DNA of 64,000 nt from a virus. The notes below the pieces were generated by a model. That model ran no database searches, was not told the DNA's origin, and worked only from the letters and a program-made list of their open reading frames with translations. This document shows positions 48,998 to 59,606 of this stretch, one piece after another (positions within the stretch are counted from its first letter, which is position 1; each line of letters opens with the position of its first letter). The DNA lies in the IMG/VR virus record IMGVR_UViG_3300020578_000043, positions 1 through 64,000 of that record; one strand, written 5' to 3'. The position numbers and the translations under genes are program-made.

Positions 48998-51496
48998 TTA
49001 AAAATCGTACTTGACCTTGAACATGATCTTTTCAGAATGTCGCTTCATGATTGGTTGGGCTAATTGGGTCTTCATGATGACGTTTAAGTTATCATCATGG
49101 AAATTTATTCCTGTTACATACACGAAGTTAGGATCAGGATCATTTGGTTTCGTTGAAGCAGGTAATGATCTATACGTAGGATTTGAAGATGAATTTAGGT
49201 GATTGACAGGAGCCACGGCTTCAACTCTTAGAACGTGAAGATTTTGCTCACCCTTGAACGACATCTCATATTGATGCTGTCCAAAGAAGTACAGATGAGG
49301 ACTCTTTATTGCAATGATTCCTTCGTTGTAGAATATCGTTCCAACTGAATTCCACGTCGATGCAGGAGAATCAGAGTCAGCCCTGTATAACGTTCCGTTG
49401 CCGTCATCCTTGATCGTCATCTTTACTACTCCACCAGATCCAGACAAAGATGAATCAGACATGACGAAGCTACGCGGAAGAATCCTCAACCCATAATACA
49501 TGTTGCTGATGTCAAAGAACGTCACCTGATTTGAAGATGAGTCTTGCGTCCTTTGATATATCGCAAGAGGAGCGTTTTCTTGTAATCCTTGGCTGAAATT
49601 GCCATCCGCTATTGCCTTATTGATGGAATTTCTATAATTTGAATATGCCGGCCCGACAGGAGCAGCAGGAGACTCAGGAGTGAAACCTATGCTTTGGTTT
49701 GCAAAAAAGTTCGCTTGATCTTGCGTCTTGTTAACGTCATCAAAAGTCGTCTTAAACAGCAATGATGACGTTGATAGCATGTCATTCAAACTTATGAATC
49801 CTATCGTAGGACTTCCTAAATCATCAACGTACAGGTTTTGTAGCGGTTCAAACTTCAACAAATCATAGTTGGGATAAAAGTTTCCATCATCGCATGGCAA
49901 TATTGTAAGATTTCTCTTTCTAACGAACGGTTGATTATACAGAAAGTCATTCGCCGATTGAGCTGTCGTCGTGATGTCTATTGCTACACCAGTCAGGTGG
50001 TGTTGTCGAGGATCGTGACCTGATGCAAAATCTTTTAAAAAGTTTTCTGTGTTTATGTAGTGGCCACCGACTCCAAAAGATAGAGCAACGTTGAATGGAT
50101 CTGCTGTCGTTCCGTCGATCTCTAAGAATGGAGTCTGTAAGATTCCACCATGGTCTCCAACAAATCTACGAATTGAAGAAGACTCTATAAAGAAAGGAGG
50201 AACATAGAAACAAACCCCTGTGTCGTTACCAACGAAAGATATTCCAGTTGAACTTGACGCCGATATATCAACGTCAGTCATGTAATATTGTTTGATTGCG
50301 ACGTCATGCAGCTCTGCCTGAAGAGGATGCCTAAATTTGTATACGTCTGGATCATTTATCGACGTGGCATTCTTTAGAGTTATCAGACCATCACGAGTAG
50401 CTGGGTCTGTTGCGAAGAACATCTTTAGCTCGTTGTTTCCAGAGTTGCTACCTTCGTAATAATTGCCTAGGCACAGTACATCAGGATTAGTAGGAGACAT
50501 TCCAGTATCAGGATATACCAGCGGAGCGACTGTTCCTGAGTATATCAAGAACGTTCCTCGGTCAGCTCCGTTTATGTTGAATGAACCCGTTCCATGATTG
50601 ACGAGACTGGTACCCCACCGAACTACAACGTGGTGCCACTTGTTCCACTCTAAAGAATTGTCGTCAGATAAGAACACTAAGTTCTTTGGATAAGCTCCGT
50701 ATGAAGCCAGCGATGGAGAGATGTCTGCGCTGTGACTCAGTTGCAGTTGAAGCCTAAACGCTGCAGGGCGGCCGTTCTCATCCTTTAAAGAACCGCTAAC
50801 TAGAGACAGAGCATAACTTGAAGATAGGTGGAATATAGTTCCTGCAGCAAAGTGTCCAGATGAGTCAAGCTGTTTGTATCGAGGGTTGATGTAAAAATCA
50901 AAACTGAACGCTCCGCTGAGTGCGTACCTTCCAAAAGAATATCCTTCATGTAGGACATCATTATCATCATTTGGATACAACAACACCGAAGACGTAGGAA
51001 CTGTAGAAGAAGAGAAGAAATTCAAACAATTATAGTTTGAATATGCCCAGTGTGATGACGGATACGCGGTTCTATAATACTCAGAAAGGTTATCCTTAAT
51101 GATAAGTTTTCTTACGGTATTTGAAGTAAAGTTGAAAGAAGGCGTGAACCTGATGATGTCAAGCACCTTTTGCTTTTTTGCAGATACGCTTTGGGCATTG
51201 ACTGCTTTCAAATAGTCATTCAACTGATTAAAAATCGTACCATCTGACTGTGAGTTGTTGTTCTTGCTTTTTGCGATGTTCTTTATGTTATCTAAGGTCG
51301 CGGCAAGATCAGAGTCGTTGTGAGTTGCCTCAACGAATGATGACAGAGGCGTCATCTCTTTCTCTATATCAGATCTTCTTGCAAAAACATAGACAGAACC
51401 CGTGACTCCGCTTGAGCTTGAAGAATAGTGTCTCGACGGATTTGTCGCGATTGTCACGCTCTGAAAATCAGTTGAGTTTACCTTGTAGATGGACAT
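48998..51496 (-). CDS. Large virion protein with LamG-like domain
   Basis: 832 residues. The N-terminal 150 are Ser/Asn-rich and helical. Residues about 195-350 resemble a LamG/concanavalin-like lectin domain (GAFSFDFYINPRYKQL, AGTIFHLSSSYALSLVSG, LEWNKWHHVVVRWG). The C-terminal part (about 690-832) has a module shared with the next gene upstream: VGTIFYNEGIIAI, then SSNPTYRS, VYVTGINFHDDNLNVI and the end KIMFKVKYDF. A carbohydrate-binding fibre or baseplate protein is the best reading. It ends one base before the gp4-like start. The start at ATG 51496 has only a weak ribosome site. Confidence 0.65.
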   Translation of the reverse strand: MSIYKVNSTDFQSVTIATNPSRHYSSSSSGVTGSVYVFARRSDIEKEMTPLSSFVEATHNDSDLAATLDNIKNIAKSKNNNSQSDGTIFNQLNDYLKAVNAQSVSAKKQKVLDIIRFTPSFNFTSNTVRKLIIKDNLSEYYRTAYPSSHWAYSNYNCLNFFSSSTVPTSSVLLYPNDDNDVLHEGYSFGRYALSGAFSFDFYINPRYKQLDSSGHFAAGTIFHLSSSYALSLVSGSLKDENGRPAAFRLQLQLSHSADISPSLASYGAYPKNLVFLSDDNSLEWNKWHHVVVRWGTSLVNHGTGSFNINGADRGTFLIYSGTVAPLVYPDTGMSPTNPDVLCLGNYYEGSNSGNNELKMFFATDPATRDGLITLKNATSINDPDVYKFRHPLQAELHDVAIKQYYMTDVDISASSSTGISFVGNDTGVCFYVPPFFIESSSIRRFVGDHGGILQTPFLEIDGTTADPFNVALSFGVGGHYINTENFLKDFASGHDPRQHHLTGVAIDITTTAQSANDFLYNQPFVRKRNLTILPCDDGNFYPNYDLLKFEPLQNLYVDDLGSPTIGFISLNDMLSTSSLLFKTTFDDVNKTQDQANFFANQSIGFTPESPAAPVGPAYSNYRNSINKAIADGNFSQGLQENAPLAIYQRTQDSSSNQVTFFDISNMYYGLRILPRSFVMSDSSLSGSGGVVKMTIKDDGNGTLYRADSDSPASTWNSVGTIFYNEGIIAIKSPHLYFFGQHQYEMSFKGEQNLHVLRVEAVAPVNHLNSSSNPTYRSLPASTKPNDPDPNFVYVTGINFHDDNLNVIMKTQLAQPIMKRHSEKIMFKVKYDF

Positions 51497-51590
51497 CTAA
51501 TTCTCAAGTAATTATACAACATTACAAATATGATGACATCGACCACACTCTAAAACAAGCATAGTCGATGAAATCGATTCCTTGAGACCG

Positions 51591-52814
51591 TCAGAAGTCC
51601 AATCTAACCCTGAATGTCAAGTCTCTTTCAGGACTCTTTTCAACTGGTCTGCTTAACTTTGCGACGGCCAACAAGTTATCGTTTGCGTCGTAAAGGCCGA
51701 CTGACGTTACGAATGTAAACGTTTGTTGCACGTCTTCTTGTCCTGAATCAATCACAACGATCCTGTTGTTTGAATCCGTGAATGTCGGATTTGATGAGTA
51801 ATTGAACTCATCAGCTGAAGCTCTACAGAATATCAACGTGCTATTGATATTCGTCGTGTTCTGGAATGCTATGGCCGTCTGCGATCCTGAGCTAAAACGA
51901 GTTGAGCAGATGTTGTCAAGGATGTTGTCAATTGAAGCAGAAACCATGAAGTCAGGTATGAACTTTGACGTCTTTGCTGATTCTGTGCCTGTGGCACCTA
52001 AAACAGTTAACCCAGTCGGAGTCATTGCATCGATGACCCCTGACACGAACTGGCTTGCTGAAGTTATCTTTTCTAGATCCAGGATCGCAATCCCTCTGTC
52101 ATAGAACAGAAGACCGACTGTGCGACTAGTGTCGGATGCATCAACTATGTTACCAAGCTGGCCTCCGAATTCGGTTAGCTTCGTTGTTGACGCACCGATG
52201 TCAGTATAGATCGAAACACCTGTCTCTGAAGTCCTGTATAGGTTAGGTATCTGTTGTGCTGGCGTCGGAGCTGCAAGCGTTGGATCTTGAATTGACGCAG
52301 ATTGGTAGAATCTTAATGCAAAAGACTCACGCTTGATTTGATCTCTTGCAAATAATCTCTTAAATGCAACGAAGAAAGCTGCATCAATCTTATCATTTTC
52401 GGTCACTGATCCATACGGGGCGTTGAATTGAGAATCAGCATCGCCTAATAACATTTGCGCGAACTGTCTGTAGTTGTCCATCTTCTCTCTCATCATCAAC
52501 GATGATGAAGGAAAAATCTCTTTGCCGACTGAATCTACTGATGAAAGTGAAGATGAAACGACGTCAGAATTCTGAAACAATCCGACGGTACAATCGAATA
52601 TTGGATTAGCGGTCTGAAGAGTAAAATCTTGATCATACACTGTCTGGAACAGAGAAGACGTTATTCCAGGTCCTATACCACCCGTGACGAATACCTGATA
52701 CTTTCGCCTTGACGTTGACCCGCTGATGTCTTCTTGTATAACATCAATCAGCTGACTCAAGAAAGAACGAGCGGTTTTTATGTCTGATGGTTCTAGGTTC
52801 TTAAACGTTGCCAT
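51591..52814 (-). CDS. Virion protein sharing a C-terminal module with its neighbour
   Basis: 407 residues. The N-terminal 190 are mostly helical (SDIKTARSFLSQLIDVIQED; FFVAFKRLFARDQIKRESF). The C-terminal half is beta-rich and carries the module found in the 832-residue protein: VGLLFYDRGIAIL, YSSNPTFTD, TFVTSVGLYDANDNLLAVAKLS and the end DLTFRVRLDF. The module may attach both proteins to the same structure. No enzyme motif is seen. It sits in the large tail-fibre/baseplate block, 8 bases after its upstream neighbour. Confidence 0.62.
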   Translation of the reverse strand: MATFKNLEPSDIKTARSFLSQLIDVIQEDISGSTSRRKYQVFVTGGIGPGITSSLFQTVYDQDFTLQTANPIFDCTVGLFQNSDVVSSSLSSVDSVGKEIFPSSSLMMREKMDNYRQFAQMLLGDADSQFNAPYGSVTENDKIDAAFFVAFKRLFARDQIKRESFALRFYQSASIQDPTLAAPTPAQQIPNLYRTSETGVSIYTDIGASTTKLTEFGGQLGNIVDASDTSRTVGLLFYDRGIAILDLEKITSASQFVSGVIDAMTPTGLTVLGATGTESAKTSKFIPDFMVSASIDNILDNICSTRFSSGSQTAIAFQNTTNINSTLIFCRASADEFNYSSNPTFTDSNNRIVVIDSGQEDVQQTFTFVTSVGLYDANDNLLAVAKLSRPVEKSPERDLTFRVRLDF

Positions 52815-52821
52815 GTAGATT

Positions 52822-53541
52822 TCACTTCTTGATGTTAATTGCTATGTCCTTGACTGCGCCAGATTGCATTCCAGTGACTCTAACGTAGGTCTTGATAGTA
52901 TCTTTTGAAGTGCCTGTTCCATATACATCGAACACAGTCTGTGTCAAAGACTTTGCGTTAATTATAAAGCTTAGAGATGATCCTAACGTGCTTGTCGTAC
53001 CTGACTTTGTCAATGTATAATATGCTCTTTGTTGATTGTCAATGTTATTGGGAGTCTTGCTCGCATTGTCAACAACTAAGAATAGATTAGGAACGTCCAC
53101 TAGGAAAGTCTGATCTCTTAGCTCAACGTCTATCGACGTTTCATTCAGCAACGTCTGTTCGAATCGTAGAGTTGCAGAAGTCTGTCGGCCGGTTCCTGTT
53201 GTCGTGTAGATCGTCACTGTTTCGTTAGATGTCGTGGAATCTCCAGTAAAATTGAAACTCGGCAATCTGATTAGGCTGGGGTTTGAAACGCTGATTAACT
53301 TAAATTTTTGAGAATGAGCCTGATTTGTCAGCGCTTCGAAGATGGGAGTGTTTTTCTCAATCTTCTCTCTACCTACAGACCTACCATACTTTATGATTAT
53401 GTTGTAGTTCACTTCGTCATCGCCGAGAGCGAACTTAAACAGAGTAAAATCTCCGTTGTTTCTAGATAAAAACTGCCGGCCGGTATCTGTCAATACCGCA
53501 TCTAGGATTATGTTGTTGGTGCTGTGGTCTAAAAATCCCAT
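52822..53541 (-). CDS. Baseplate/fibre-type protein with conserved N-terminus
   Basis: 239 residues with a GAGA ribosome site at ATG 53541. The N-terminus (FLDHSTNNIILDAVLTDTGRQFLSRNNGDF, split motif) followed by LFKFALGDDEVNY is a recurrent start of tail or baseplate proteins in large myophages, and a related start occurs in the 327-residue protein at 62117-63100. The rest is Thr/Ser/Asn-rich beta structure. Probable baseplate or fibre attachment protein; the exact role is unknown. Confidence 0.62.
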   Translation of the reverse strand: MGFLDHSTNNIILDAVLTDTGRQFLSRNNGDFTLFKFALGDDEVNYNIIIKYGRSVGREKIEKNTPIFEALTNQAHSQKFKLISVSNPSLIRLPSFNFTGDSTTSNETVTIYTTTGTGRQTSATLRFEQTLLNETSIDVELRDQTFLVDVPNLFLVVDNASKTPNNIDNQQRAYYTLTKSGTTSTLGSSLSFIINAKSLTQTVFDVYGTGTSKDTIKTYVRVTGMQSGAVKDIAINIKK

Positions 53542-53590
53542 AATATCTCGACTAAAAAATCTTACATGTAACTATTGACCAAGTAAATTT

Positions 53591-55483
53591 TTAAGGTTGA
53601 CTTTTTAAGCTAAAGTTGTTGGAGGACACTTTTTGAACTGGTTTTTTGGAGCGAAGATCTGAGATTGAAATCTCAAGTTGTGAGCTTAACTGATTTTCTA
53701 TATTGATAAAATTGATCTTATACTTCGAACCTTTATTCGAAGAGTTTATCACGTTCGTTGTTTGACCTTCACCGTTAATCACGTCATAACAGTCAGGAGT
53801 CATGTACACGTGTAGAGTCATCTTATCAGACGTCTTGATCGAGTCAATAAATAAATCGTTTTGTATGTATAAGTTAGGATATTGTTTAGGGGCTCCAGCC
53901 ACGGAAACAAGAGTTTTCTTTAGTTGGTTCTTACTAGAATCAAAACTAACCATGAATTGCTCTGAATAATTTGAGGTTAATCCGTGAGCGTCGATCGTCG
54001 CAACTGCATAGATGTATTCTGAAGTTTTATAAAAATCATCGTCAAAATAGCTAGACTCTATCTTTTGCTTCTCTATTAGTTTTTCGTTCATTGAGTCTTC
54101 TAAGTCAGGAAACACTAGCTGCGCATCATTAAAATCATACACTTTTATGAGTTCAAATGGATCTGATACCTTCGATCTTCTGAACACTTGAAACTTTTTT
54201 ATGTCCATTTGAGAGTTGACTGGGAATGACCAATAGATCATCAGCGATCCTCTCATTCCTGTGTTCGGATACGGCCTGTTACTGATAGGATCAAACGTTG
54301 CTGTTGAGGGATTAACCCTGTCATAATCCCAAACAAAGTGAAGTCCTGTAGGAGGAGGAGGAGCAACGTTTTCAGTCGTCTCAACCAATGTCGTCACTGG
54401 TTTTGAGCTTATCAACGAACTTATCAAAGACGTGTTTCCTGTCGCGTTATCGACAGCAGGAATCGTAACATCCATGATCGTTCTAACTTTGTAAACGTAC
54501 ACTGTTCCGTATCTTACGTTTGAATCCAACAATGCAGTAGAACCGGGATTTTCTATGATTATAGGATCAAATGCTCGCTGAGTTCCATCCTCAAATAATT
54601 CATACTTTTCTACAACGTATCCTATCAACGATGACTTTGAGGGAGCTGAAATGTCGATATTTGTTGTTGATATTTTGTAATATGGTATGCTAGGTTTAAA
54701 TTCATCATCGCTTAGGTCAAAATTGTTGTTTGAACGAGAAACATTCCTTGCTGTCTTTACTGCCTTACGCAGAGCAACTTTTCTTTCGTTTAGTTCCTGA
54801 ATTGAAGCAGTCGCAGTCAGATCCAACAATAGGTTGTTGCTAACTTGAGAATATGAAGTTAGTTTCTTCATTCCTTCAAAATATGTGTTGATTCTCTTCT
54901 TTCCGCTACCACTCTTGTATATCGTACCTCTAGTGTAGTCTTGTTGGTTCAAGATGTTGGATACGACATTCATATTTGAAGACCCTATTGTCGATTTAGC
55001 CAAGAGGTAACTCGTGAAGGTCTTACCTCTCTTTACGGTAGAAGAATTTCTAGTCACCTTCAAAGACTGTTCAAAAACATCGACGGCATTTTTATCAACT
55101 TTTCCATTGTCAAACGTAAGCGACGTATAGTAGCTGGAAGAAAACTTTTCTTCATCAACTATGTTTCGTAGATTGTTTTTTATCAGATCCTTCGTCGGTT
55201 GTCCATACGGCACGGACGTTGGCCTTGTGAATCTTATTTTCACAAATCTTGGGAATTTTCTTTCAGCATAATCGAGATACTTTTCTGCTATCTCTATGCT
55301 GTTTTTACTGATGATGTTTTGAGATATGTTCATCTTTTTCAATGAATCATCAGTTAAGACGTCCTTATCTCTTAGGCTCTCGTTTGGAATGTAGTAATTG
55401 TATTGAAATTCTGATGTCAGCTCCGTTACTTCAGGTACGTCGACTGAAAAAATTACTTTTGATGGAATTGATTTAATGCCCAT
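53591..55483 (-). CDS. Large virion protein with FN3-like domains
   Basis: 630 residues. The N-terminal third is helical and charged. The middle and the end have fibronectin-III-like patterns: VVEKYELFEDGTQRAFDPII with TVYVYKVRTIM, then a Pro run (APPPPTGLHFVW), MIYWSFPVNSQMDIKKFQVF and EYIYAVATIDAHGLTSNYS. FN3 modules in phage tails are common in fibres and baseplate wedges and often bind sugars or bridge proteins. It ends 49 bases before the next gene. No enzyme motif. Confidence 0.62.
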   Translation of the reverse strand: MGIKSIPSKVIFSVDVPEVTELTSEFQYNYYIPNESLRDKDVLTDDSLKKMNISQNIISKNSIEIAEKYLDYAERKFPRFVKIRFTRPTSVPYGQPTKDLIKNNLRNIVDEEKFSSSYYTSLTFDNGKVDKNAVDVFEQSLKVTRNSSTVKRGKTFTSYLLAKSTIGSSNMNVVSNILNQQDYTRGTIYKSGSGKKRINTYFEGMKKLTSYSQVSNNLLLDLTATASIQELNERKVALRKAVKTARNVSRSNNNFDLSDDEFKPSIPYYKISTTNIDISAPSKSSLIGYVVEKYELFEDGTQRAFDPIIIENPGSTALLDSNVRYGTVYVYKVRTIMDVTIPAVDNATGNTSLISSLISSKPVTTLVETTENVAPPPPTGLHFVWDYDRVNPSTATFDPISNRPYPNTGMRGSLMIYWSFPVNSQMDIKKFQVFRRSKVSDPFELIKVYDFNDAQLVFPDLEDSMNEKLIEKQKIESSYFDDDFYKTSEYIYAVATIDAHGLTSNYSEQFMVSFDSSKNQLKKTLVSVAGAPKQYPNLYIQNDLFIDSIKTSDKMTLHVYMTPDCYDVINGEGQTTNVINSSNKGSKYKINFINIENQLSSQLEISISDLRSKKPVQKVSSNNFSLKSQP

Positions 55484-55489
55484 ACTGAT

Positions 55490-58400
55490 CTACTTTTTGT
55501 ATACGTTTTTCACGTTGTTTTTTGCTGCAGAATTTTTTAAGCTGTTACCTAACAAAGAATTAGATTGTAATGCCTTGTTCTTATCCGCCAGACCTCTTGA
55601 TGCAGCAACAATCTCAAACTGATTTGCATGAGTCTCTATGACGACAAAGTAGTTGTCTAGAGTGACGTTTTGAGGAGACTTATCTGCGTCAACATACTCA
55701 TTAACGTTAGGTCTCTTTTGCATGATCTTTCTTTCTTGGATCAGCAGCTTCAACTTTTCAGCTCCTAGCGATGTAGCGACAGTCTTTTCATAATCAATCT
55801 CAAACTCAGGGTCGAATACGACGTTAAACACCCTGTCAAACTTCTTCGGTTGAACTAGCTTAGTTATATAAGCGGATGGGCTGAACTTGTAATAAGGTAT
55901 CGCTTTTAGCGCTCTACCTACGGGGCTACTAGATAATTGCCTGATCTGTTGACTTGCTGATTTAAAGTTTTTTAAGCTTATTCCAGCTGCAATCTCGCCA
56001 GATCCTGCAGGCTTGAAAAACGTGCTTAGGTTTTTACCCCCTGATCCCAATCCACTTAAAGACGTGTTTGAAAACTTGATGCTTCTTGAACTAGAAGTCT
56101 CGCTAGAAGATTTTGCGAATAACGTATTATAAGATTTTTGAGCTTCTTGAAAGACTACAGGATCAGGATCTAGTTTGACCAACGCTTCGATCTCTCTTGA
56201 ATCCAATGAAAACGTCAATTCGTCGAAAGACAATCCTGTGATTATCTTCATGTAGTTTTCTAAGATGTAGCTAGTAACGTGATTCTCTATTATTTCTCTC
56301 TTTTCATCGCTTGACAAAAATGAGTACTCGTTTCCAAAAGCATTACTCTTATCATCCCAATACGTAGGGTTTCCTGACTCTGTAGCCTTTCCGTTAACAA
56401 ACATTGAATAGTTTCTAGTAGAGATTGCTCTAAAAATCTTCCTATAGTCAGACTTGGTCGTGTTCTTTATATCAGAGTACACTCTGACGGGGTATCTTGA
56501 TGCCTCAAATAAGAACACCTTGGGACGATAGATTATCTCACCGTTCAGTACGTCTGTCTTATACACAGAAATTTTGAAAATATCATTGTGCTTGCTATTA
56601 TTAGAATTTAGAGAAGATTTTTTTAAGAGCTTGTCAAACATCCCCTGAGGCACTCCAACAGTCAGTATCTTCTTGTTGTAACCCTTCCTTGAAGTATACT
56701 CTTGATTGTCCTTGAACAACAATTCATAGATGTCAGTCAACTTAGGATAATAATGAATGTTCTCAGAGTAATTTGTGAACATGTTGTTCTCTTCTCCAGG
56801 CTGCTTATCATCATCGTTGAAATCGTTGAATGACTGATAAATGTCCTCGACGGTCGAGAGAGCAAGCATCAGCTGAGGTTCTCTTAAAAATAAACTAAGT
56901 TTTCTAGGATCGTTATTGAGATATCGTAACAAAGTTCCCATTGAATTAGAATTGAACTTCTTTAAGACTGCCGCGATACTTTTTACGTTTGAATTCAAAA
57001 CGTCTAATGTGTTTAAAATGCACATTAACAATTTTGCAGTTGAGGTAAGCTCTTTTTGAACGTATGAACTTATCTCATTTTTTTTCATAGTACGAGGAAC
57101 GTACTCAGTGTTGACGTACAACACTAGTTCATAATTGTGAATTCCTAAAAAGTTTAGAGACTCAGACTTATCATCATCACCATCATATTGGTCAAAGATA
57201 TGTCGAAAAGCACCGCTAGTGTCCTTTGCTTCTCCGTATCTGCTGCTAGACAGCGATTTATAATCGACTGGATAATCATCTTTTGCTATAGAAACTATTC
57301 TGTTGTCTGAGAACTGTGATATCATCTTGCACATTGATGTGAAGAACAACAGCGCAATATTGTCCAAGCTTATGCCAGAAAACACACTCTTAGTTCCTCC
57401 TTTTGCTGCATATCTTGAGTATGTTATCTTTAGCTCTTTAAAGATACCTACAAGTTCAAGCACAAAAGGATTTGACCTTAACGCCTTACTGAAGTTGACA
57501 ACATTGAAAAATTTGCAAGGAACGTACTTATAAGCAGAAGACGTATTTCCTTTAGCATTGTCATAGATGTTTGCAAGGTCTGACTTAGTATATTGAACAG
57601 TATAGCTGTTGCCGTCGACATCGCCAAAGTCTTGAGGCGATTTGTTAAAGTTTTTTTCTAACGTTTTTGACAACCAATTTGACAACGTTATCTTTTGCTG
57701 CGTGATAACGTTCTCAACATCAATGACTCTAGGGAATGATTGAGCAATGAGCCCTTTCAATGAAGCAAAAAACATTGAATCAATCTCTGTGTTGTTCGAT
57801 GATTGTGCCATGTCATCCATCAACAAGAACAAATAAGATCTTACTGTTCGACCCATTTCATTTTCTTGCGCAGCCATGGCAAACAGAGAAGAAATTCCTC
57901 TATCCATCTGCAAAAACTTCCAACCCTCGCTCGTAAAACCCAACGCCTCAGCAGAAGTAATCTTGAACGTTTTTGAAAGTCCGTTTTCATCGACCATCAT
58001 TGATAGAACATTTTCAATGAATGTGTAGGGATTTGATGAAAGAGTAGAGGGTTTTTGAGGCTCTAAATTTCCTCCTTGGTCATCGTTTGGATTCTTTATT
58101 GATACATCGAATATAGAGTCATCTGCCGGCAACAATCCAAAGTTTCCAGCAATTTCAAAAAAGTTGTTATCAAGCCTGTTCAGCGTGCTTTGTAAGAACT
58201 CTATTCTGTCTAAGTTGAGCCTTGCCCCGACTATGTTAGTGAATATGTCTTCAATGTCAAAGAAGTATTTTGATCCAACCGTTAAATCAGTAGAAATATT
58301 GCTTCTTTCTTTTTCTTCAAGAACAAGGACTGCTTTGTTTTGATTTGAAAAATCCCTAGAATAAGCTAGATCAGATAACCCTAGATTCACTGTCGTGAAA

Positions 58401-59596
58401 TCAGGCGATTTCTTATAGACGTCGTATCCGTAAACATCCATTCCAAAGATGCTGTCAAAGAAGTTTTTCGAATTTATTGCTTGGGTTCCTGGTCCTCTGA
58501 AAGACTTCAATGCCTGAGAATCTTGATCGAAGCATGTAGAATATCGTAGCTCTTTCGCCAATAGATCGAACACAACTGCAATCTTAGCTTCGTCGTTTTT
58601 TACGACTTTTAACAGCGTGTCTATTTTTGAAAAAGCATTAGTAATCGTCTTTGTTGCATCAGCGATTGATGCAACGCTGGCTACGGAGGGAAGGCCAAGA
58701 TAGTTTAGCGCGGCGGGCTGAACAACTGTTACAACGCTAATGTTATTGTCTCCTACGCTGGCTTGGAAAGCCTGCAAAGACAAACGTAGGGTCTTGTCTA
58801 TCGGCAATAGAGAAGGAGATTCATCAACGTTTTGCTTCATTATAGGCGGTAACATGTGCCTGGAATGAGACGTCATTAATCTTTTTAATTCAGTTATAGC
58901 CAACAACCAAAGCTTTGTTGAAGAATATTTTGATGATGCATTAGGAGGCAAACCCAATAAATCAGAAACAGTTGAATCTAGATTTATGTTATTCGGTAGC
59001 TTGCTGATTATAGGCGCTAGATTAGACTTTTTTGTCTTCTTTGAATCATCATCGTCGAACGATTTTTCTAAGAACTCATTTGGAGAAAAGTCATAGATCT
59101 TGTTATGCAAGTTCAAGTTGCTGCTTGCTAATGAAACAGACTTTATCAGCGCGTTGAACTCTGATAGTTTTTGTCTAATCTGGGTTATCTCAGACTTAAA
59201 CTGATCATTCTTGCTTTTTAGATAGTTTTTATCCTGTATTTCACTATACAACTTTTGTGTTGTTGCGTCTATCTGTCGCAGAGTCTCAACATAGACGTCA
59301 AGAAGCTTACCATTCTCTGTTTTGTTTCCAAACTCATCATATAAGGGACTGAACGATGATAAAGATATGATCTCCGGTCTTTCTTCTGAAACGTTTGAAA
59401 GTTCTTCAAACTCAGTTATCTTACGCTTATTTGCAATTTTTGACTTTATTGACGTATCGACTTTTGGCCTTGTTTCTGAGTCATTTGAGATAGGTGATGC
59501 AGCAACATTCTTTTCATGCACCATTTTATTAGGTTGAGACTGGACATCTCCTGATTTAAACTTAGAGCCGTTGTTTGCTTTTGGAAATTTGAACAT
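55490..59596 (-). CDS. Very large virion protein, unknown function
   Basis: 1368 residues. The N-terminal 180 are disordered, then coiled (VETLRQIDATTQKLYSEIQD; FKSEITQIRQKLSEFNAL). The rest is mixed helix and loop, rich in Asn, Ser, Lys and Asp. No enzymatic motif, membrane segment or repeat that I recognise. Size and position (between FN3-type proteins, gaps of 6-10 bases) suggest a baseplate scaffold or wedge protein or an injected protein. It is the second-longest gene in the window and should be conserved in related phages if structural. Confidence 0.6.
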   Translation of the reverse strand: MFKFPKANNGSKFKSGDVQSQPNKMVHEKNVAASPISNDSETRPKVDTSIKSKIANKRKITEFEELSNVSEERPEIISLSSFSPLYDEFGNKTENGKLLDVYVETLRQIDATTQKLYSEIQDKNYLKSKNDQFKSEITQIRQKLSEFNALIKSVSLASSNLNLHNKIYDFSPNEFLEKSFDDDDSKKTKKSNLAPIISKLPNNINLDSTVSDLLGLPPNASSKYSSTKLWLLAITELKRLMTSHSRHMLPPIMKQNVDESPSLLPIDKTLRLSLQAFQASVGDNNISVVTVVQPAALNYLGLPSVASVASIADATKTITNAFSKIDTLLKVVKNDEAKIAVVFDLLAKELRYSTCFDQDSQALKSFRGPGTQAINSKNFFDSIFGMDVYGYDVYKKSPDFTTVNLGLSDLAYSRDFSNQNKAVLVLEEKERSNISTDLTVGSKYFFDIEDIFTNIVGARLNLDRIEFLQSTLNRLDNNFFEIAGNFGLLPADDSIFDVSIKNPNDDQGGNLEPQKPSTLSSNPYTFIENVLSMMVDENGLSKTFKITSAEALGFTSEGWKFLQMDRGISSLFAMAAQENEMGRTVRSYLFLLMDDMAQSSNNTEIDSMFFASLKGLIAQSFPRVIDVENVITQQKITLSNWLSKTLEKNFNKSPQDFGDVDGNSYTVQYTKSDLANIYDNAKGNTSSAYKYVPCKFFNVVNFSKALRSNPFVLELVGIFKELKITYSRYAAKGGTKSVFSGISLDNIALLFFTSMCKMISQFSDNRIVSIAKDDYPVDYKSLSSSRYGEAKDTSGAFRHIFDQYDGDDDKSESLNFLGIHNYELVLYVNTEYVPRTMKKNEISSYVQKELTSTAKLLMCILNTLDVLNSNVKSIAAVLKKFNSNSMGTLLRYLNNDPRKLSLFLREPQLMLALSTVEDIYQSFNDFNDDDKQPGEENNMFTNYSENIHYYPKLTDIYELLFKDNQEYTSRKGYNKKILTVGVPQGMFDKLLKKSSLNSNNSKHNDIFKISVYKTDVLNGEIIYRPKVFLFEASRYPVRVYSDIKNTTKSDYRKIFRAISTRNYSMFVNGKATESGNPTYWDDKSNAFGNEYSFLSSDEKREIIENHVTSYILENYMKIITGLSFDELTFSLDSREIEALVKLDPDPVVFQEAQKSYNTLFAKSSSETSSSRSIKFSNTSLSGLGSGGKNLSTFFKPAGSGEIAAGISLKNFKSASQQIRQLSSSPVGRALKAIPYYKFSPSAYITKLVQPKKFDRVFNVVFDPEFEIDYEKTVATSLGAEKLKLLIQERKIMQKRPNVNEYVDADKSPQNVTLDNYFVVIETHANQFEIVAASRGLADKNKALQSNSLLGNSLKNSAAKNNVKNVYKK

Positions 59597-59606
59597 GTCT
59601 AAATCT

